Source of the DNA: JALOOB01 sp964387985
GTDB taxonomy: Bacteria > Chloroflexota > Anaerolineae > CG2-30-64-16
Direction: 5' to 3'
NCBI GenBank assembly: GCA_964387985.1
Contig: CAYLZG010000006.1
Span: 6,372-70,371 of the forward strand
Length of the DNA stretch: 64,000 nt
The notes beneath the pieces were generated by a model. It had not been told where the DNA came from and ran no database searches. It saw only the letters and a program-made list of their open reading frames with translations. The position numbers and the translations under genes are program-made. Below, in pieces: positions 25,567 to 34,776 of the stretch (positions are counted from its first letter, which is position 1; the number at the start of each line of letters is the position of its first letter).

Positions 25567-26802
25567 TCAGGCATTGACCGCTTGGAGCATGGCCACGATG
25601 TTCTCGGGTGGAACGTCGGCCATGATGTTGTGTATCTGCTGAAAGACGAAGCCGCCGCCGGGCGCGAACATTGCCACGCGCTCGCGCACGTCGGCCGCAA
25701 CCTGCTCAGGGCTGGCAAGCCCGAGGATATCGCGCGTATTGCTGCCACCCCCCCAGAAGCAGAGGTCCTTGCCGAACTCGCGTTTGAGTCTTTCGGGTTC
25801 CATGTCCTTACAGGTGGTCTGGACGGGCTGCAGGATCTCGAGCCCTGCGTCGATCAGTCCGGGCAAAAGCGGGTAGATACCGCCGCATGAGTGCAGCATG
25901 ATCTTGGCATCCGAGAGCCTCTTCGATTCACTCCACATCTGCTTCTGGCGCGGCTGGAAGAACTCGCGATAGGTGCGGGGCGAAATCTGCGGTCCCGTCT
26001 GCATGCCGAGGTCGTCACCGAAGAGGATGATGTCGATATACGGACCGGCGGCGGACAGGAACTTACGCAGATTTTCCAGGTGATACTCCACCAGGCGGTC
26101 GAGGAAACGGTGCGCCCGCGCCTTGTCGCCCGCCAGCATGGCCAGGAAGTTATCCATGCGGAACAGCTGCTGGCCCCCCTCCAGCAAACTGGCTCCGAAA
26201 AGGCCAATGATCGCGCGGTCTGTTGATTCGCGCAGCGCCCTGGCTCCAGCAGCCAACTCTTGCAGCCCTCGCGGGTCATAGCCGATGGGTGCGGGCGGAG
26301 CGCCCACCTTCGACCACATCATCCGGTCGAAGGCCTCGGTGAGGTCGGTGAAACCGGCGTCCTCTCCGGTGGCCATATACGGCCAGTTTATTTGTTCCAG
26401 GTAGAGACAGCCTTCTTTCTGGATCGCGACGAGGGTGCCATCTTCGTGATAGACGCACCAATCGTTGCCGGTCTTGACCGGATGCACTGCAGCCGGTATT
26501 TTGCAGGGCGTGCCATCGGGGAGGACCCAATCCTGCCAGTCCTCTGGCTTGAGTGCAAAGCCGCGGCCCAACTCGATGGTGTCTACGCCGAACCAGTCGA
26601 GCACATCGGGTTCGATGATGGCCAGCTGTTGGATGAAATCGTAGACGTAGATGTCGCCCGATGTGATGCCCAGGTGGCGCTTGAGCTTACTGTAGGCGAT
26701 GGCCATTACGCCCGACGAGCGATGCCCGCCCAGATCGATGGGAATTCGATCGGGCTCGCAGTGGTTCACCGCGGCCATGACGCGTTCGCGCGACGTCGTC
26801 AA
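25567..26802 (-). CDS. Uroporphyrinogen decarboxylase-fold protein (UroD/MtaA superfamily), copy 2
   Basis: A 411-residue paralogue of 23238-24506. It begins TTSRERVMAAVNHCEPDRIPIDLGGHRSSG, and has LFGDDLGMQTGPQISPRTYREFFQPRQKQM, MLHSCGGIYPLLPGLIDAGLEILQPVQTTCKDMEP and FWGGGSNTRDIL. The same HSCG region is present. It starts with TTG at 26802, preceded by GGAAGG 7 nt upstream, which supports the rare start. It follows the permease gene by 48 nt. Presence of two such paralogues beside a sugar importer suggests a two-subunit or two-step enzyme on an imported compound; the reaction is unknown. Confidence 0.85.
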   Translation of the reverse strand: MTTSRERVMAAVNHCEPDRIPIDLGGHRSSGVMAIAYSKLKRHLGITSGDIYVYDFIQQLAIIEPDVLDWFGVDTIELGRGFALKPEDWQDWVLPDGTPCKIPAAVHPVKTGNDWCVYHEDGTLVAIQKEGCLYLEQINWPYMATGEDAGFTDLTEAFDRMMWSKVGAPPAPIGYDPRGLQELAAGARALRESTDRAIIGLFGASLLEGGQQLFRMDNFLAMLAGDKARAHRFLDRLVEYHLENLRKFLSAAGPYIDIILFGDDLGMQTGPQISPRTYREFFQPRQKQMWSESKRLSDAKIMLHSCGGIYPLLPGLIDAGLEILQPVQTTCKDMEPERLKREFGKDLCFWGGGSNTRDILGLASPEQVAADVRERVAMFAPGGGFVFQQIHNIMADVPPENIVAMLQAVNA

Positions 26803-26850
26803 TGTGCACCTTCCACGGAATTACGCGATGCCAGGGCTGAGAATCGTCAC

Positions 26851-27900
26851 CTATTGGTTTTTGCGCTGGTCGATGATGACCGCGATGACGATGATCGAAC
26901 CCTTGACGATGGTCTGCCAGTACGCATTGACGTTCAACAGGTCCATGCCGTTATTGAGCACGCCGATGATCAGCGCGCCAACGATCGTGCCCCAGATCGT
27001 GCCGATGCCGCCGTTGAGGCTGGTGCCGCCGATGACGGCTGCCGCGATCGCGTCGAGCTCGTAGCCCTGGGCCAGGCCGGGCTGACCGGAGCCGATGCGC
27101 GCTGACAACAACAGGGCCGCCACACCATAGAGAACGCCTGCCAGGGCATAGATGCGAATCTTAAGGCTATCCAGGTTCAAGCCGGAGATACGCGCAGCCT
27201 GCTCGTTGCCGCCCAAGGCATAGATGTACCGGCCGAACCGCACGTTGTTCAGCATGAAGTGGACGGCGACGGCGATCACCGTCAGCACGATGACCGGCAC
27301 CGGGATGCCGAGGGTCGCTCCTGAACCCGTCGGAATGTTGAAGATTTCTCCCTGCCCCATGAAGTTGTAGGATGGCTTCAGACCGCTTACAGGGCGGTCT
27401 GAGTAGATCAGCGCGAAGCCGCGTGCCACCGTCATCATGCCCAGGGTTGCGATGAATGGCGGGATTTTGAACTTGGCGATCAAGGTTCCGTTGACCATGC
27501 CACAGATCCCGCCCACCAGGAGTGCTGCCAGGATCGGCAGGATCAGGGGCACTTGTAGCCCAGGGAACTTGGCGCCTCCCCAGTCGGCCCGCTGCGCCAG
27601 GCTCGCCGCAATCACGGTGACTAGCGCGACTACGGAGCCGGGAGACAGGTCGATGCCGCCCGTGATGATGATCATCGTGATGCCGATCGCGATGATGCCG
27701 ACGACCGATATCTGGCGGATCACGTTGAGCAGATTTCGCGGCGCGAGGAAGGTTGGCGTGCCGTACATGGCCCACGTCAACGCAGCTACGGCAATGATCA
27801 TACCCAACAGAATCAGCACAATGGCATACTTCCGGAGAAATTCCTTCCGCCTGAAACGTTGGACGGTTGCGGCTTTAGCGTCTGCACTAGTGGTCTGCAT
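26851..27900 (-). CDS. Sugar ABC transporter permease, RbsC type
   Basis: A 349-residue membrane protein of the ribose/xylose/galactose permease family. It has GIIAIGITMIIITGGIDLSPGSVVAL, GTLIAKFKIPPFIATLGMMTVARGFALIYSDRP, GRYIYALGGNEQAARISGLNLDSLKIRIYALAGVLYG and LDAIAAAVIGGTSLNGGIGTIWGTIVGALIIGVLNNGMDLL. Start ATG 27900 follows GAGGAG by 8 nt. It is 50 nt downstream of the ATPase gene. It forms the pore of the importer encoded by 26851-30646. Confidence 0.95.
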   Translation of the reverse strand: MQTTSADAKAATVQRFRRKEFLRKYAIVLILLGMIIAVAALTWAMYGTPTFLAPRNLLNVIRQISVVGIIAIGITMIIITGGIDLSPGSVVALVTVIAASLAQRADWGGAKFPGLQVPLILPILAALLVGGICGMVNGTLIAKFKIPPFIATLGMMTVARGFALIYSDRPVSGLKPSYNFMGQGEIFNIPTGSGATLGIPVPVIVLTVIAVAVHFMLNNVRFGRYIYALGGNEQAARISGLNLDSLKIRIYALAGVLYGVAALLLSARIGSGQPGLAQGYELDAIAAAVIGGTSLNGGIGTIWGTIVGALIIGVLNNGMDLLNVNAYWQTIVKGSIIVIAVIIDQRKNQ

Positions 27901-27950
27901 GGTGGTTCTCCTCGTATGACCGCATATGTGGCTGCATGCGCTTTCGCAGC

Positions 27951-29456
27951 TCAAATCGCGACGTATGCATCGCCCGTGGCGGCCCGCAGGATGTTCTCCT
28001 GCGTCGCATCTTCCCGGTTGAATTCTCCAGTCAGGTGACCCTCGTGCATCACCAGGACACGGTCGCTCATGCCCAGGATCTCGGGGAGCTCCGATGAGAT
28101 CATGATGATGGCCTTGCCCTCTCTCGCCAGCAATGACATCAGCCTGTGGATTTCGGCCTTGGCTCCGACGTCGATGCCGCGCGTGGGCTCGTCAAGGATC
28201 AGGATATCGGGAGTCGTGAGAAGCCATCTGGAGACGAGCACCTTCTGTTGGTTGCCACCTGACAGATTCCTGATGAGTTGGTCCATGCTCGGAGTCTTAA
28301 TGTCGAGGCGGGTCTTTTCCTGGCTGCAGATCTGGTTGATCAGGCGAAGATTCAGAACGCCTGCACGCCCATAGTTCGCGAGGCTTGCGATCACCATATT
28401 GTCCCTGACCGGCAGCACACCCATAATGCCGGTCAGTTTTCTGTCTTCGGTAAGCAGCGCCATGCCCTGTTGAATGGCATCGCTGGGACCCTTGATCTCA
28501 ACTTTGCGGCCCCTGATGAGAACCTCGCCTGAGTCGATCTTGGCAATGCCGAAGATGCCTTCGATGATCTCAGTGCGACCCGCGCCCATCAGGCCTGCCA
28601 GGCCAAGGATTTCCCCGCTCCGCAAATCAAAACTGACGTCGTACACCTTGCCCTGGCGCGTCAGGTTTCTGACCGAGAGCACCACCTCGCCGATGGGCAC
28701 CTGTTCCTTGGGGAAGAGGTTCGTGAGTTCGCGGCCCACCATCATGGAGATCAGGCTGTCGCGGGTTGTCTCAGCTGTCGGCACCGTCGCCACGTGCTTG
28801 CCATCGCGGAAAACCGTGATCTCGTCCGCGATCTTGAACACCTCGTCCAGTTTGTGCGTGATATAGATGATAGCCACGCCTCTCGATTTCAGGGCCCGGA
28901 TCATTTCAAAGAGGTGTTCGACTTCCCGTTCGGTGATGGCGGAAGTCGGTTCATCCATGACCACCACACTGGAGTCGTAGGAGATGGCCTTTGCGATTTC
29001 GACCATCTGTGTGTTGGCCATGCTGAGGTCCTTCATCAGCGCAGAGGGGTCGATGTCGAGGTTCAGGTCACCCAGCAGCTTCCTGGTCTGCGTCAGCATT
29101 TGTTTCTTATCGATGACACCCATCCCGTTGCACGGCTCTCGCCCCAGGAAGATGTTCTCGGCTACGCTCATATACGGGACCGGCGACAGCTCCTGATGGA
29201 TCATCGAGATCCCCATTTTCAGGGCTGTTTCCGTTTTGTCGATCGTGACCGGCTGGCCCTTGTAGATGATCGTGCCGCTGTCCATCGGATACATGCCGAT
29301 CAGCACCTTCATCAAGGTGGACTTCCCGGCCCCGTTCTCGCCCATGAGCGCGTGTACGGTGCCCTGTCGCACTCTTAGCTGCACGTTATTCAGGGCCTTG
29401 ACACCTGGGAAGGACTTGGAAACCCCTTCCATCTCCAGCACGTATTCCTGGCCCAT
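27951..29456 (-). CDS. Sugar ABC transporter ATP-binding protein, RbsA type
   Basis: A 501-residue double ATPase. First cassette: GENGAGKST, MIHQELSPVPYMSVAENIFLGREP, VVMDEPTSAITEREVEHLF. Second: GLMGAGRTEIIEGIFG, LTEDRKLTGIMG, LSGGNQQKVLVSRWL, LILDEPTRGIDVGAKAEI. These are hallmark RbsA/MglA/XylG sequences. MGQEYVLEM (29456) is taken as start: GGAGG is 4-8 nt before it, whereas the upstream ATG (29474) has no ribosome site. Substrate is a pentose, hexose or related compound by family. Confidence 0.95.
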   Translation of the reverse strand: MGQEYVLEMEGVSKSFPGVKALNNVQLRVRQGTVHALMGENGAGKSTLMKVLIGMYPMDSGTIIYKGQPVTIDKTETALKMGISMIHQELSPVPYMSVAENIFLGREPCNGMGVIDKKQMLTQTRKLLGDLNLDIDPSALMKDLSMANTQMVEIAKAISYDSSVVVMDEPTSAITEREVEHLFEMIRALKSRGVAIIYITHKLDEVFKIADEITVFRDGKHVATVPTAETTRDSLISMMVGRELTNLFPKEQVPIGEVVLSVRNLTRQGKVYDVSFDLRSGEILGLAGLMGAGRTEIIEGIFGIAKIDSGEVLIRGRKVEIKGPSDAIQQGMALLTEDRKLTGIMGVLPVRDNMVIASLANYGRAGVLNLRLINQICSQEKTRLDIKTPSMDQLIRNLSGGNQQKVLVSRWLLTTPDILILDEPTRGIDVGAKAEIHRLMSLLAREGKAIIMISSELPEILGMSDRVLVMHEGHLTGEFNREDATQENILRAATGDAYVAI

Positions 29457-29483
29457 ACCACCTCCATACTGCATCGGGCGTTT

Positions 29484-29542
29484 CGGCCCCGGAGTACTAC
29501 CCCCGGGGCCGAGCCACCCGGGTTTTTCGGTTCCCGGGTGGC
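29484..29542 (-). terminator. Two stem-loops after the sugar-binding lipoprotein gene
   Basis: CGGCCCCGG/CCGGGGCCG (29484-29492 with 29503-29511) and GCCACCCGGG/CCCGGGTGGC (29513-29522 with 29533-29542), both perfect. There is no T-tract on the minus strand. Placement between the binding-protein and ATPase genes suggests mRNA stabilisation or partial termination. Confidence 0.7.
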
Positions 29543-29563
29543 GACGCTCTGCCGCTGGCCCTG

Positions 29564-30646
29564 CTACTTCATGTAGTTCTTGTAGTTTTCGGGCGTGACG
29601 AGCTCGTAAGGGACCCAGACGCGGTTGTTCGGGACGGTCTGGCCGGTGGCAAGCATGGCTGCGGCAGCGATGCCGCCGTAGCCCTGGCCCTTCGCGTTCT
29701 GGAAGACAGTGACGTTGAGGCGTCCCTTGTCCATTTCGGCGAGGGCGTCCGGGGAGGCGTCGACGCCGCAGACGATGATCTTGCCGAGCTTGCCGGCAGC
29801 CTCGATGGCGGAGAGGGCGCCGATGGCCATTTCGTCGTTGTTGGAGGCGACGGCGTCGATCTGGTCACCGGAAGCGAGCCAGTTCTCCATGAGAGTGAGG
29901 CCCTTGGCGCGATCCCAGCCGGCGGTCTGCTTCTTGATGATCTTGATGTCGGGATAGTTGGCGACAACCTGCTCGACACCCTTGGTGCGCATCTGGGCGG
30001 CTTCCTGGGCCAGGTTGCCCTGCATGATGACGATGTTGCCCTTGCCGCCGAGTTTTTCGGCGAGCCACTCCATCTGCATGATGCCGGCCTGGATCGAGTC
30101 GGAGCCGACATAGGCGACGGTGTCAGGCAGGCCGGTGGGGAAGCGGTTGACGTAGACCAGGGGGATGCCGGCCTTGGTTGCGGCCTCGGTCATGGGTTCG
30201 GTGGCATCGGTGTCGGTGGGCACCAACACGATGGCATCGATCTTCTGAGAGATGAAGTTCTCAACCTGGGCCAACTGGGTGGCGGTATCCTCCTTAGAAT
30301 CGACCATGACGAGTTCGACGTTCGGGCCGAGGCTCTTGGCGTACTCGGTCATCGCATCACGCATGGTGGTGAGCCAGAGATCGTCGAAGAGCATGCTGAC
30401 GCCGATCTTGATCGGCTTGTCGACCTTCACGCCGCCGAGCTCAGGCGCTCCTGCCGCGGGCGCCGCTGCGGGTGCAGGGGCCTCGGTCGGCGCGGCAGCA
30501 GCCGGCGCAGTGGTTGCGGCTGGTTCAGCGGGCGCTGCGGGCGCGGCTGGCTGTGCGGGCGCAGCTGGCGGAGCGGCACAACCCATCAAGGCTGAGAGGC
30601 TTAGGAGCACCGCAATCGCAATGTACAAGATCCGTTTGACAGACAT
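29564..30646 (-). CDS. Sugar ABC transporter substrate-binding lipoprotein, RbsB-like
   Basis: A 360-residue lipoprotein with lipobox ALMGC (Cys23) and an Ala/Pro/Thr linker of about 45 residues. The periplasmic-binding-protein type 1 (Peripla_BP_4) domain follows: IKIGVSMLFDDLWLTTMRDAM, VDSKEDTATQLAQVENFISQKIDAIVLVPTDTDA, GIPLVYVNRFP, NIVIMQGNLAQEAAQMR, AVASNNDEMAIGALSAIEAAGK. First gene of the seven-gene operon; AAGGAG lies 10 nt before ATG. The ligand is probably a monosaccharide or small cyclitol by family. Confidence 0.92.
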   Translation of the reverse strand: MSVKRILYIAIAVLLSLSALMGCAAPPAAPAQPAAPAAPAEPAATTAPAAAAPTEAPAPAAAPAAGAPELGGVKVDKPIKIGVSMLFDDLWLTTMRDAMTEYAKSLGPNVELVMVDSKEDTATQLAQVENFISQKIDAIVLVPTDTDATEPMTEAATKAGIPLVYVNRFPTGLPDTVAYVGSDSIQAGIMQMEWLAEKLGGKGNIVIMQGNLAQEAAQMRTKGVEQVVANYPDIKIIKKQTAGWDRAKGLTLMENWLASGDQIDAVASNNDEMAIGALSAIEAAGKLGKIIVCGVDASPDALAEMDKGRLNVTVFQNAKGQGYGGIAAAAMLATGQTVPNNRVWVPYELVTPENYKNYMK

Positions 30647-31059
30647 GGGTGCAAATCTCCTTTTGCAGACGAATGTAAGCTGCGAGTTGCCTTCGTTTTC
30701 ATACCGCGTGACGTGTTGTTCGAATCAGGAGCCTGCTGCGTGACCGAAATTTGAAAACCCTCCTTTCTCGGTCGGATCGGGTGAGGGCATGTGCGATGCG
30801 GGTGGCGGCGCCATTCTCAGCGCGTACGTCCGGCTTGAGATCTTCCGGAATGCGGCCGGCGAACTCCCGGGTCAGGTCGATCGTACGGGGTCAGTCAGGA
30901 AAGATACTGCTATGGGGGACGGCTACGTGGCTGAGGTAATACATGCCATGGTGGCGATGGAGATCACCTCCAGCAGCGCACGAATGCCCTAAGTCAATTC
31001 ACATATCGAACCTCCGGACTAGTATGAGCGATGTTCGACAGCGAGAGAAGGCTGATATC
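30647..31059. other. Intergenic region upstream of the RbsB-like gene; no clear gene or promoter
   Basis: These 413 bases separate iolO (ending at 31060) from the RbsB-like operon, both on the minus strand. It must hold the promoter of the latter, but I see no convincing -35/-10 pair. A 67-codon plus-strand frame (30789-30992) has no ribosome site or recognisable motif. No strong terminator hairpin for the inositol operon is visible. Confidence 0.5.
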
Positions 31060-31965
31060 CTATACGGTGGATGCGACAGAAGTGTCGCGCTTATCGATCA
31101 TGACGGCGCCGGATTCGTGCAGATGCTTGATCGCATGCAGCGCAGCTGTCTCCGCGTCGGGCACCGGCATGAACTCCCCGCTGACATACCCTTTGTAGCC
31201 CGTGGCGAACAACGTGCGTAGGATGGCCGGGAAGTCCAGGTGGCCGGCGCCCGGGTGCCAGCGGTTGGAGTCTGCCACATGAAAGTGGAATATGCGGTCC
31301 CCCGCTTGCCGGATGCTGTCCGTGATGGAGGGCTCCTCGATGTTCATGTGGAAGGTGTCCAGCAGCAGGCCAAAATTAGCCGCGCCCACGGCATCAAGCA
31401 GTGCCAGGCCCTGGCTGGCGGTGTTGATGAGGGTTGTTTCATACCGGTTGATCGGTTCCAGGGCCAGCCTAACGCCCGCGTCGCCGGCTGCATCGCAGCA
31501 TTCCTGCAATGCCGACACCAGCCAGTCCATTGCCTGGTCTCGATCCACTCCTGGCTGCACGATGCCGCGCAGCAGCCCGATGATGATCGTGGCGTTCAGT
31601 CGCGCGGCCAGGGGCACGTGGCCCTTGACCCTCGCGATCGCAGCCCCACGCACATGCGCGGATGGATCGGTGAAGGAGAGCTTCTCCTCGCCCCACGCCT
31701 GGCCGGTGCCGATCGCCGGGACTTCCAGCCCGGCCGCGGTCACTTTCGCCCACACATCCTCCGGATCGAGGAGCGCAGGCTCGCGCACGGCCAGCTCCAC
31801 GCCATCGTAGCCGAAGCCGGCGATGCGCGCCAGGTTGCCTTCGAAGTCCCCCTTGAAGGCCACCGCCTCGAAACGGGCCGGCTGCGTGGACAACACGACG
31901 CTGAGCCGGCCCGGCCGGTCGATCCGGCCGGCTTTCTCTCCCATTCCGCGCTCTCTTGTGCCCAT
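31060..31965 (-). CDS. iolO: 5-keto-L-gluconate epimerase-like TIM barrel (IolO)
   Basis: A 301-residue sugar isomerase/epimerase. Its sequence closely follows what I recall of Thermotoga maritima IolO (5-keto-L-gluconate to D-tagaturonate): VAFKGDF, GYDGVELAVREP, VPAIGTGQAWGEEKLSFTDP, TIIIGLLRG, LALEPINRYETTLINT, LLLDTFHMNIEEPSI and FHFHVADSNRWHPGAGHLDF. The last is the metal and substrate region. It is the last gene of the inositol operon, 72 bp after the transporter ATPase. Start MGTRERG (31965) follows GAAGG; MGEKAG (31944) is an alternative. Together with IolG, IolM and IolN it completes the oxidative inositol route to tagaturonate. Confidence 0.85.
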   Translation of the reverse strand: MGTRERGMGEKAGRIDRPGRLSVVLSTQPARFEAVAFKGDFEGNLARIAGFGYDGVELAVREPALLDPEDVWAKVTAAGLEVPAIGTGQAWGEEKLSFTDPSAHVRGAAIARVKGHVPLAARLNATIIIGLLRGIVQPGVDRDQAMDWLVSALQECCDAAGDAGVRLALEPINRYETTLINTASQGLALLDAVGAANFGLLLDTFHMNIEEPSITDSIRQAGDRIFHFHVADSNRWHPGAGHLDFPAILRTLFATGYKGYVSGEFMPVPDAETAALHAIKHLHESGAVMIDKRDTSVASTV

Positions 31966-32037
31966 TCCCTGCCTTCCTCTCCTCGGTCTCGACGCTGGAT
32001 GGAGCGATCTCGCACTCACCCAGGGCTTCCGGTCGTT

Positions 32038-33120
32038 CTACTTCTTGTGCTCCGTGCTTGGCGCACCGGGGTAGATCTGCAGCTCTCCGGCGGGCACCGC
32101 AACGCGTACGCGCGGTCCCTGGGCCCTGGCCGCGTCGTCCACCAGAATCATCTCGTCGCCGGCCGATACATAGTGCCGGTAGACCGAGCCAACGAAGAAC
32201 ACCTCCACCAGGTCGCCCTCGAACAGCACGGTATCAGTCCCTGCGGGCAGAGACACTCCTGCCTCTACCACTGAAGCCGCATCGGCCTTGAACACCACGG
32301 TCACAGCGTCGCCGGGGCCTGCCCCTTCGATGCGGCGCGTAACTTTGGCGCCGCTTACGGCCACGGTCACCCCATCCGCCGCCACGTGGCCGGCCAGCAC
32401 GTTGGTCACGCCCAGGAACTCGGCCACGAACGCGGTGGTGGGAGAGCGATAGATCTCCTCCGGAGTGCCCACCTGCCGCACTACCCCCTGGTCCATGACC
32501 ACGACCCGGTCGGCCATGCTCAGGGCCTCTTCCTGGTCATGGGTGACGTAGATCGTGGTGATGCCCACCTGCCGCTGCAGGCGGCGCACCTCGACGCGCA
32601 GCCGCTGGCGCACCTTCGCATCAAGGTTGGAGAGCGGCTCATCGAGCAACAGCACCTTGGGCCGCACGACCAGGGCGCGCGCCAGCGCCACACGCTGTTG
32701 CTGGCCGCCGGACAGGGCAGTCGGCTTGCGCTCCAGGATATCAGGTGCGATCATCATCTCAACCAGTTGGAGCGCCTCGAGGACGCGACGGTTGACCTCG
32801 TCCTTGCCGGCGCGTTGAAGCCGCAGGCCGTAGGCCACGTTGTCGTAGATGCTCATGTGGGGCCAGAGCGCGTAATTCTGGAACACCATGGCAGTGCCGC
32901 GCGACTGGGGCGACACGCCGGTGACATTGTCAGAACCGAAGTAGATCGCACCGGAATCTGGCTCGAGGAAGCCGGCAATGCAGCGCAGCAGCGTTGTCTT
33001 GCCACAGCCCGACGGGCCGAGGATGGCGGTCAGGCCGCGGTCTTCGAACGATAGACTGACGCTGCGCAGTGCCTCCACCTTGCCATATGACTTGCGAAGG
33101 TTTTCGACCCTGACTTCCAT
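32038..33120 (-). CDS. ABC transporter ATP-binding protein, PotA/FbpC/UgpC type
   Basis: A 360-residue single-cassette ATPase with a TOBE-like C-terminal regulatory region. It has GPSGCGKTTLLRCIAGF (Walker A), VFQNYALWPHMSIYDNVAYGL, ALSGGQQQRVALARAL, LLLDEPLSNLDAKVRQRLR and YVTHDQEEALSMADRV. It energises the two preceding permeases. It starts 3 nt after the permease stop. By family it serves spermidine, iron, 2-aminoethylphosphonate, glycerol-phosphate or sugar importers; the operon suggests a cyclitol or derivative. Confidence 0.93.
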   Translation of the reverse strand: MEVRVENLRKSYGKVEALRSVSLSFEDRGLTAILGPSGCGKTTLLRCIAGFLEPDSGAIYFGSDNVTGVSPQSRGTAMVFQNYALWPHMSIYDNVAYGLRLQRAGKDEVNRRVLEALQLVEMMIAPDILERKPTALSGGQQQRVALARALVVRPKVLLLDEPLSNLDAKVRQRLRVEVRRLQRQVGITTIYVTHDQEEALSMADRVVVMDQGVVRQVGTPEEIYRSPTTAFVAEFLGVTNVLAGHVAADGVTVAVSGAKVTRRIEGAGPGDAVTVVFKADAASVVEAGVSLPAGTDTVLFEGDLVEVFFVGSVYRHYVSAGDEMILVDDAARAQGPRVRVAVPAGELQIYPGAPSTEHKK

Positions 33121-33123
33121 GCC

Positions 33124-33921
33124 CTAAATCCTCCCGAACGAAGACAGATACTCCGCCTTGAGGTAACGTTCGAGCAGCAGGAGGAGCACCACGCCGGGCA
33201 CCATGAGCAACAGTGCAGTGATCGAGGCGACCGGCAGCTCGTAGCCCTGGCTGGCGTTGTACATGAACACCGGCAGCGTCAGGACGAAGGGCGACCCGAC
33301 GAGCAACGTACCGGTGAACTCATCAAGTGAGTAGAGAAAGATCAGCAGAGCGCTGGCCACGATGCCGGGCAGCGCCAGGCGCAGCGAGACATCCCAGAAC
33401 GTGCGGAGGCGAGAGGCGCCCAGGTTGATTGCGGCTTCTTCGAGGCTGACCGGAATCGACTTGAAGACCGCGGTCATGGTCCACACTGCGTAGACCAGGG
33501 CGCCCACCATGTGGATGAGAATCACCCCTGACACCTTGCCGCCCATATTGGCGCGATAGAGATAGACGGTGGCGTTGGCAAAGACAGGCAGCTGCGGAAA
33601 TGCCTGGGGCAGCATGAAGATGAGCAGGATGAGTGCTTTGAAGGGTACGTTGAAGCGCGCCAGCACATAGCCCAGCGGCACCGTCATGACCAGCGACAGT
33701 GCGGTGACAACCACCGCGATCAGCACGCCGACCTCCAGTGCTTGCACCATGCGACCCTGAAATACCTTGCCCCAGTAGAACAGGCCCACCTCTTGTGGCA
33801 GAACGTTGGGCCAGAACCACTTCTCCGCAACTGACCAGATGACCAGGCTGGAAAGCGGGCCGAAGATGACGAACGCTGCGACCACGATCAGGATCATGCG
33901 AACGATTTTCACGCGTGTCAT
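33124..33921 (-). CDS. ABC transporter permease, PotC/FbpB-like
   Basis: A 265-residue inner-membrane permease with about six helices and the EAA loop EEAAINLGASRLRTFWDVSLRLALPGI. N-terminal VRMILIVVAAFVIFGPLSSLVIWSVAEKWFWP is typical of the second permease of this class. It starts 3 nt after the previous permease stop, so the two are coupled. Partner of 33925-34746 and of the ATPase at 32038-33120. Confidence 0.92.
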   Translation of the reverse strand: MTRVKIVRMILIVVAAFVIFGPLSSLVIWSVAEKWFWPNVLPQEVGLFYWGKVFQGRMVQALEVGVLIAVVVTALSLVMTVPLGYVLARFNVPFKALILLIFMLPQAFPQLPVFANATVYLYRANMGGKVSGVILIHMVGALVYAVWTMTAVFKSIPVSLEEAAINLGASRLRTFWDVSLRLALPGIVASALLIFLYSLDEFTGTLLVGSPFVLTLPVFMYNASQGYELPVASITALLLMVPGVVLLLLLERYLKAEYLSSFGRI

Positions 33922-33924
33922 GCT

Positions 33925-34746
33925 CTACCCTCGCTTCGTGACCGACCGCAGGTAGTAGATCGCAGCACCCATGGCCGTGATGTAGGAGACGACGCCGAGT
34001 GCATTCGCTACGCCGTAATCGTGCTGGTAGACGATACGGTAGTACACGTCGATCATGAGCATCTGCGCACCCTTGCCCGTACCGATCATCATTGGGATCG
34101 AGAAGGAGGCCAGCATGGAGGTGAAGATCAACACGGCTGCCACCGCGATGGAGGTCAGCGACATGGGCAGTAGCACGTCTTTGACCTGGCGGAACCAACC
34201 TGCGCCGAAGTTGCGTGCTGCCTCCAGGTATGTGTTGCCCACGCTCTCAAATGCACCCAGGATCAGCAGTGTCGCCAGCGCCATGTTTTTCCACGCCAGT
34301 GACACGGCGATGCCGACCCAGGTGAAGGCGATCGACGGCGGGTTGTCCAGGTTGACCAGTCCGATCTGCGCCAGTGTGGAGTTGAGCAGACCATGCGGCG
34401 CAAGGAAGACACGCATCGCGTGCCCCACTACGACAAAGGGCACGAAGAGGGGAATCTTGAACAGAAACTCGACCCACTTCCCGCCGTAGATGCGGACGAA
34501 GCCGGACACCAGCACGGCGATGATGAGCACCAACAGCAGGCTGAAGCCGGACACGAAGATGGTGTAGACCACATCGTTGGCATAGAGCCGGTACGCGGTA
34601 GCGTAGTTGTCGAGGGTGAACGCGCCCGCCTCATCCTGGAAGCTGGTAATCGCTGATCGGACGAAGGGTACGAAGAAGAGGGCCACCACCACCGCCAGCG
34701 ACGGCACTGCCACCAGGACCCAACCCCATTCACGGAGTCGTTTCAT
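33925..34746 (-). CDS. ABC transporter permease, PotB-like
   Basis: A 273-residue membrane protein with helices at the N-terminus (WGWVLVAVPSLAVVVALFFVPFV) and the EAA loop GNTYLEAARNFGAGWFRQVKDVLLPMSL. Start ATG 34746 follows GGGGAG. It lies downstream of the binding-protein gene after a stable stem-loop (34777-34807). Confidence 0.92.
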   Translation of the reverse strand: MKRLREWGWVLVAVPSLAVVVALFFVPFVRSAITSFQDEAGAFTLDNYATAYRLYANDVVYTIFVSGFSLLLVLIIAVLVSGFVRIYGGKWVEFLFKIPLFVPFVVVGHAMRVFLAPHGLLNSTLAQIGLVNLDNPPSIAFTWVGIAVSLAWKNMALATLLILGAFESVGNTYLEAARNFGAGWFRQVKDVLLPMSLTSIAVAAVLIFTSMLASFSIPMMIGTGKGAQMLMIDVYYRIVYQHDYGVANALGVVSYITAMGAAIYYLRSVTKRG

Positions 34747-34776
34747 CTCCCCATCCTAAGTGCGTGGCAAACAGCC

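Noticed and set aside
23238..26802. UroD-fold genes as heme biosynthesis hemE
   Set aside because: They lack the HemE N-terminal substrate motif, occur as divergent paralogues and sit in a sugar-importer operon.
30789..30992. 67-codon plus-strand frame in the 413-bp gap
   Set aside because: No ribosome site, promoter or recognisable motif; composition is like neighbouring non-coding sequence.
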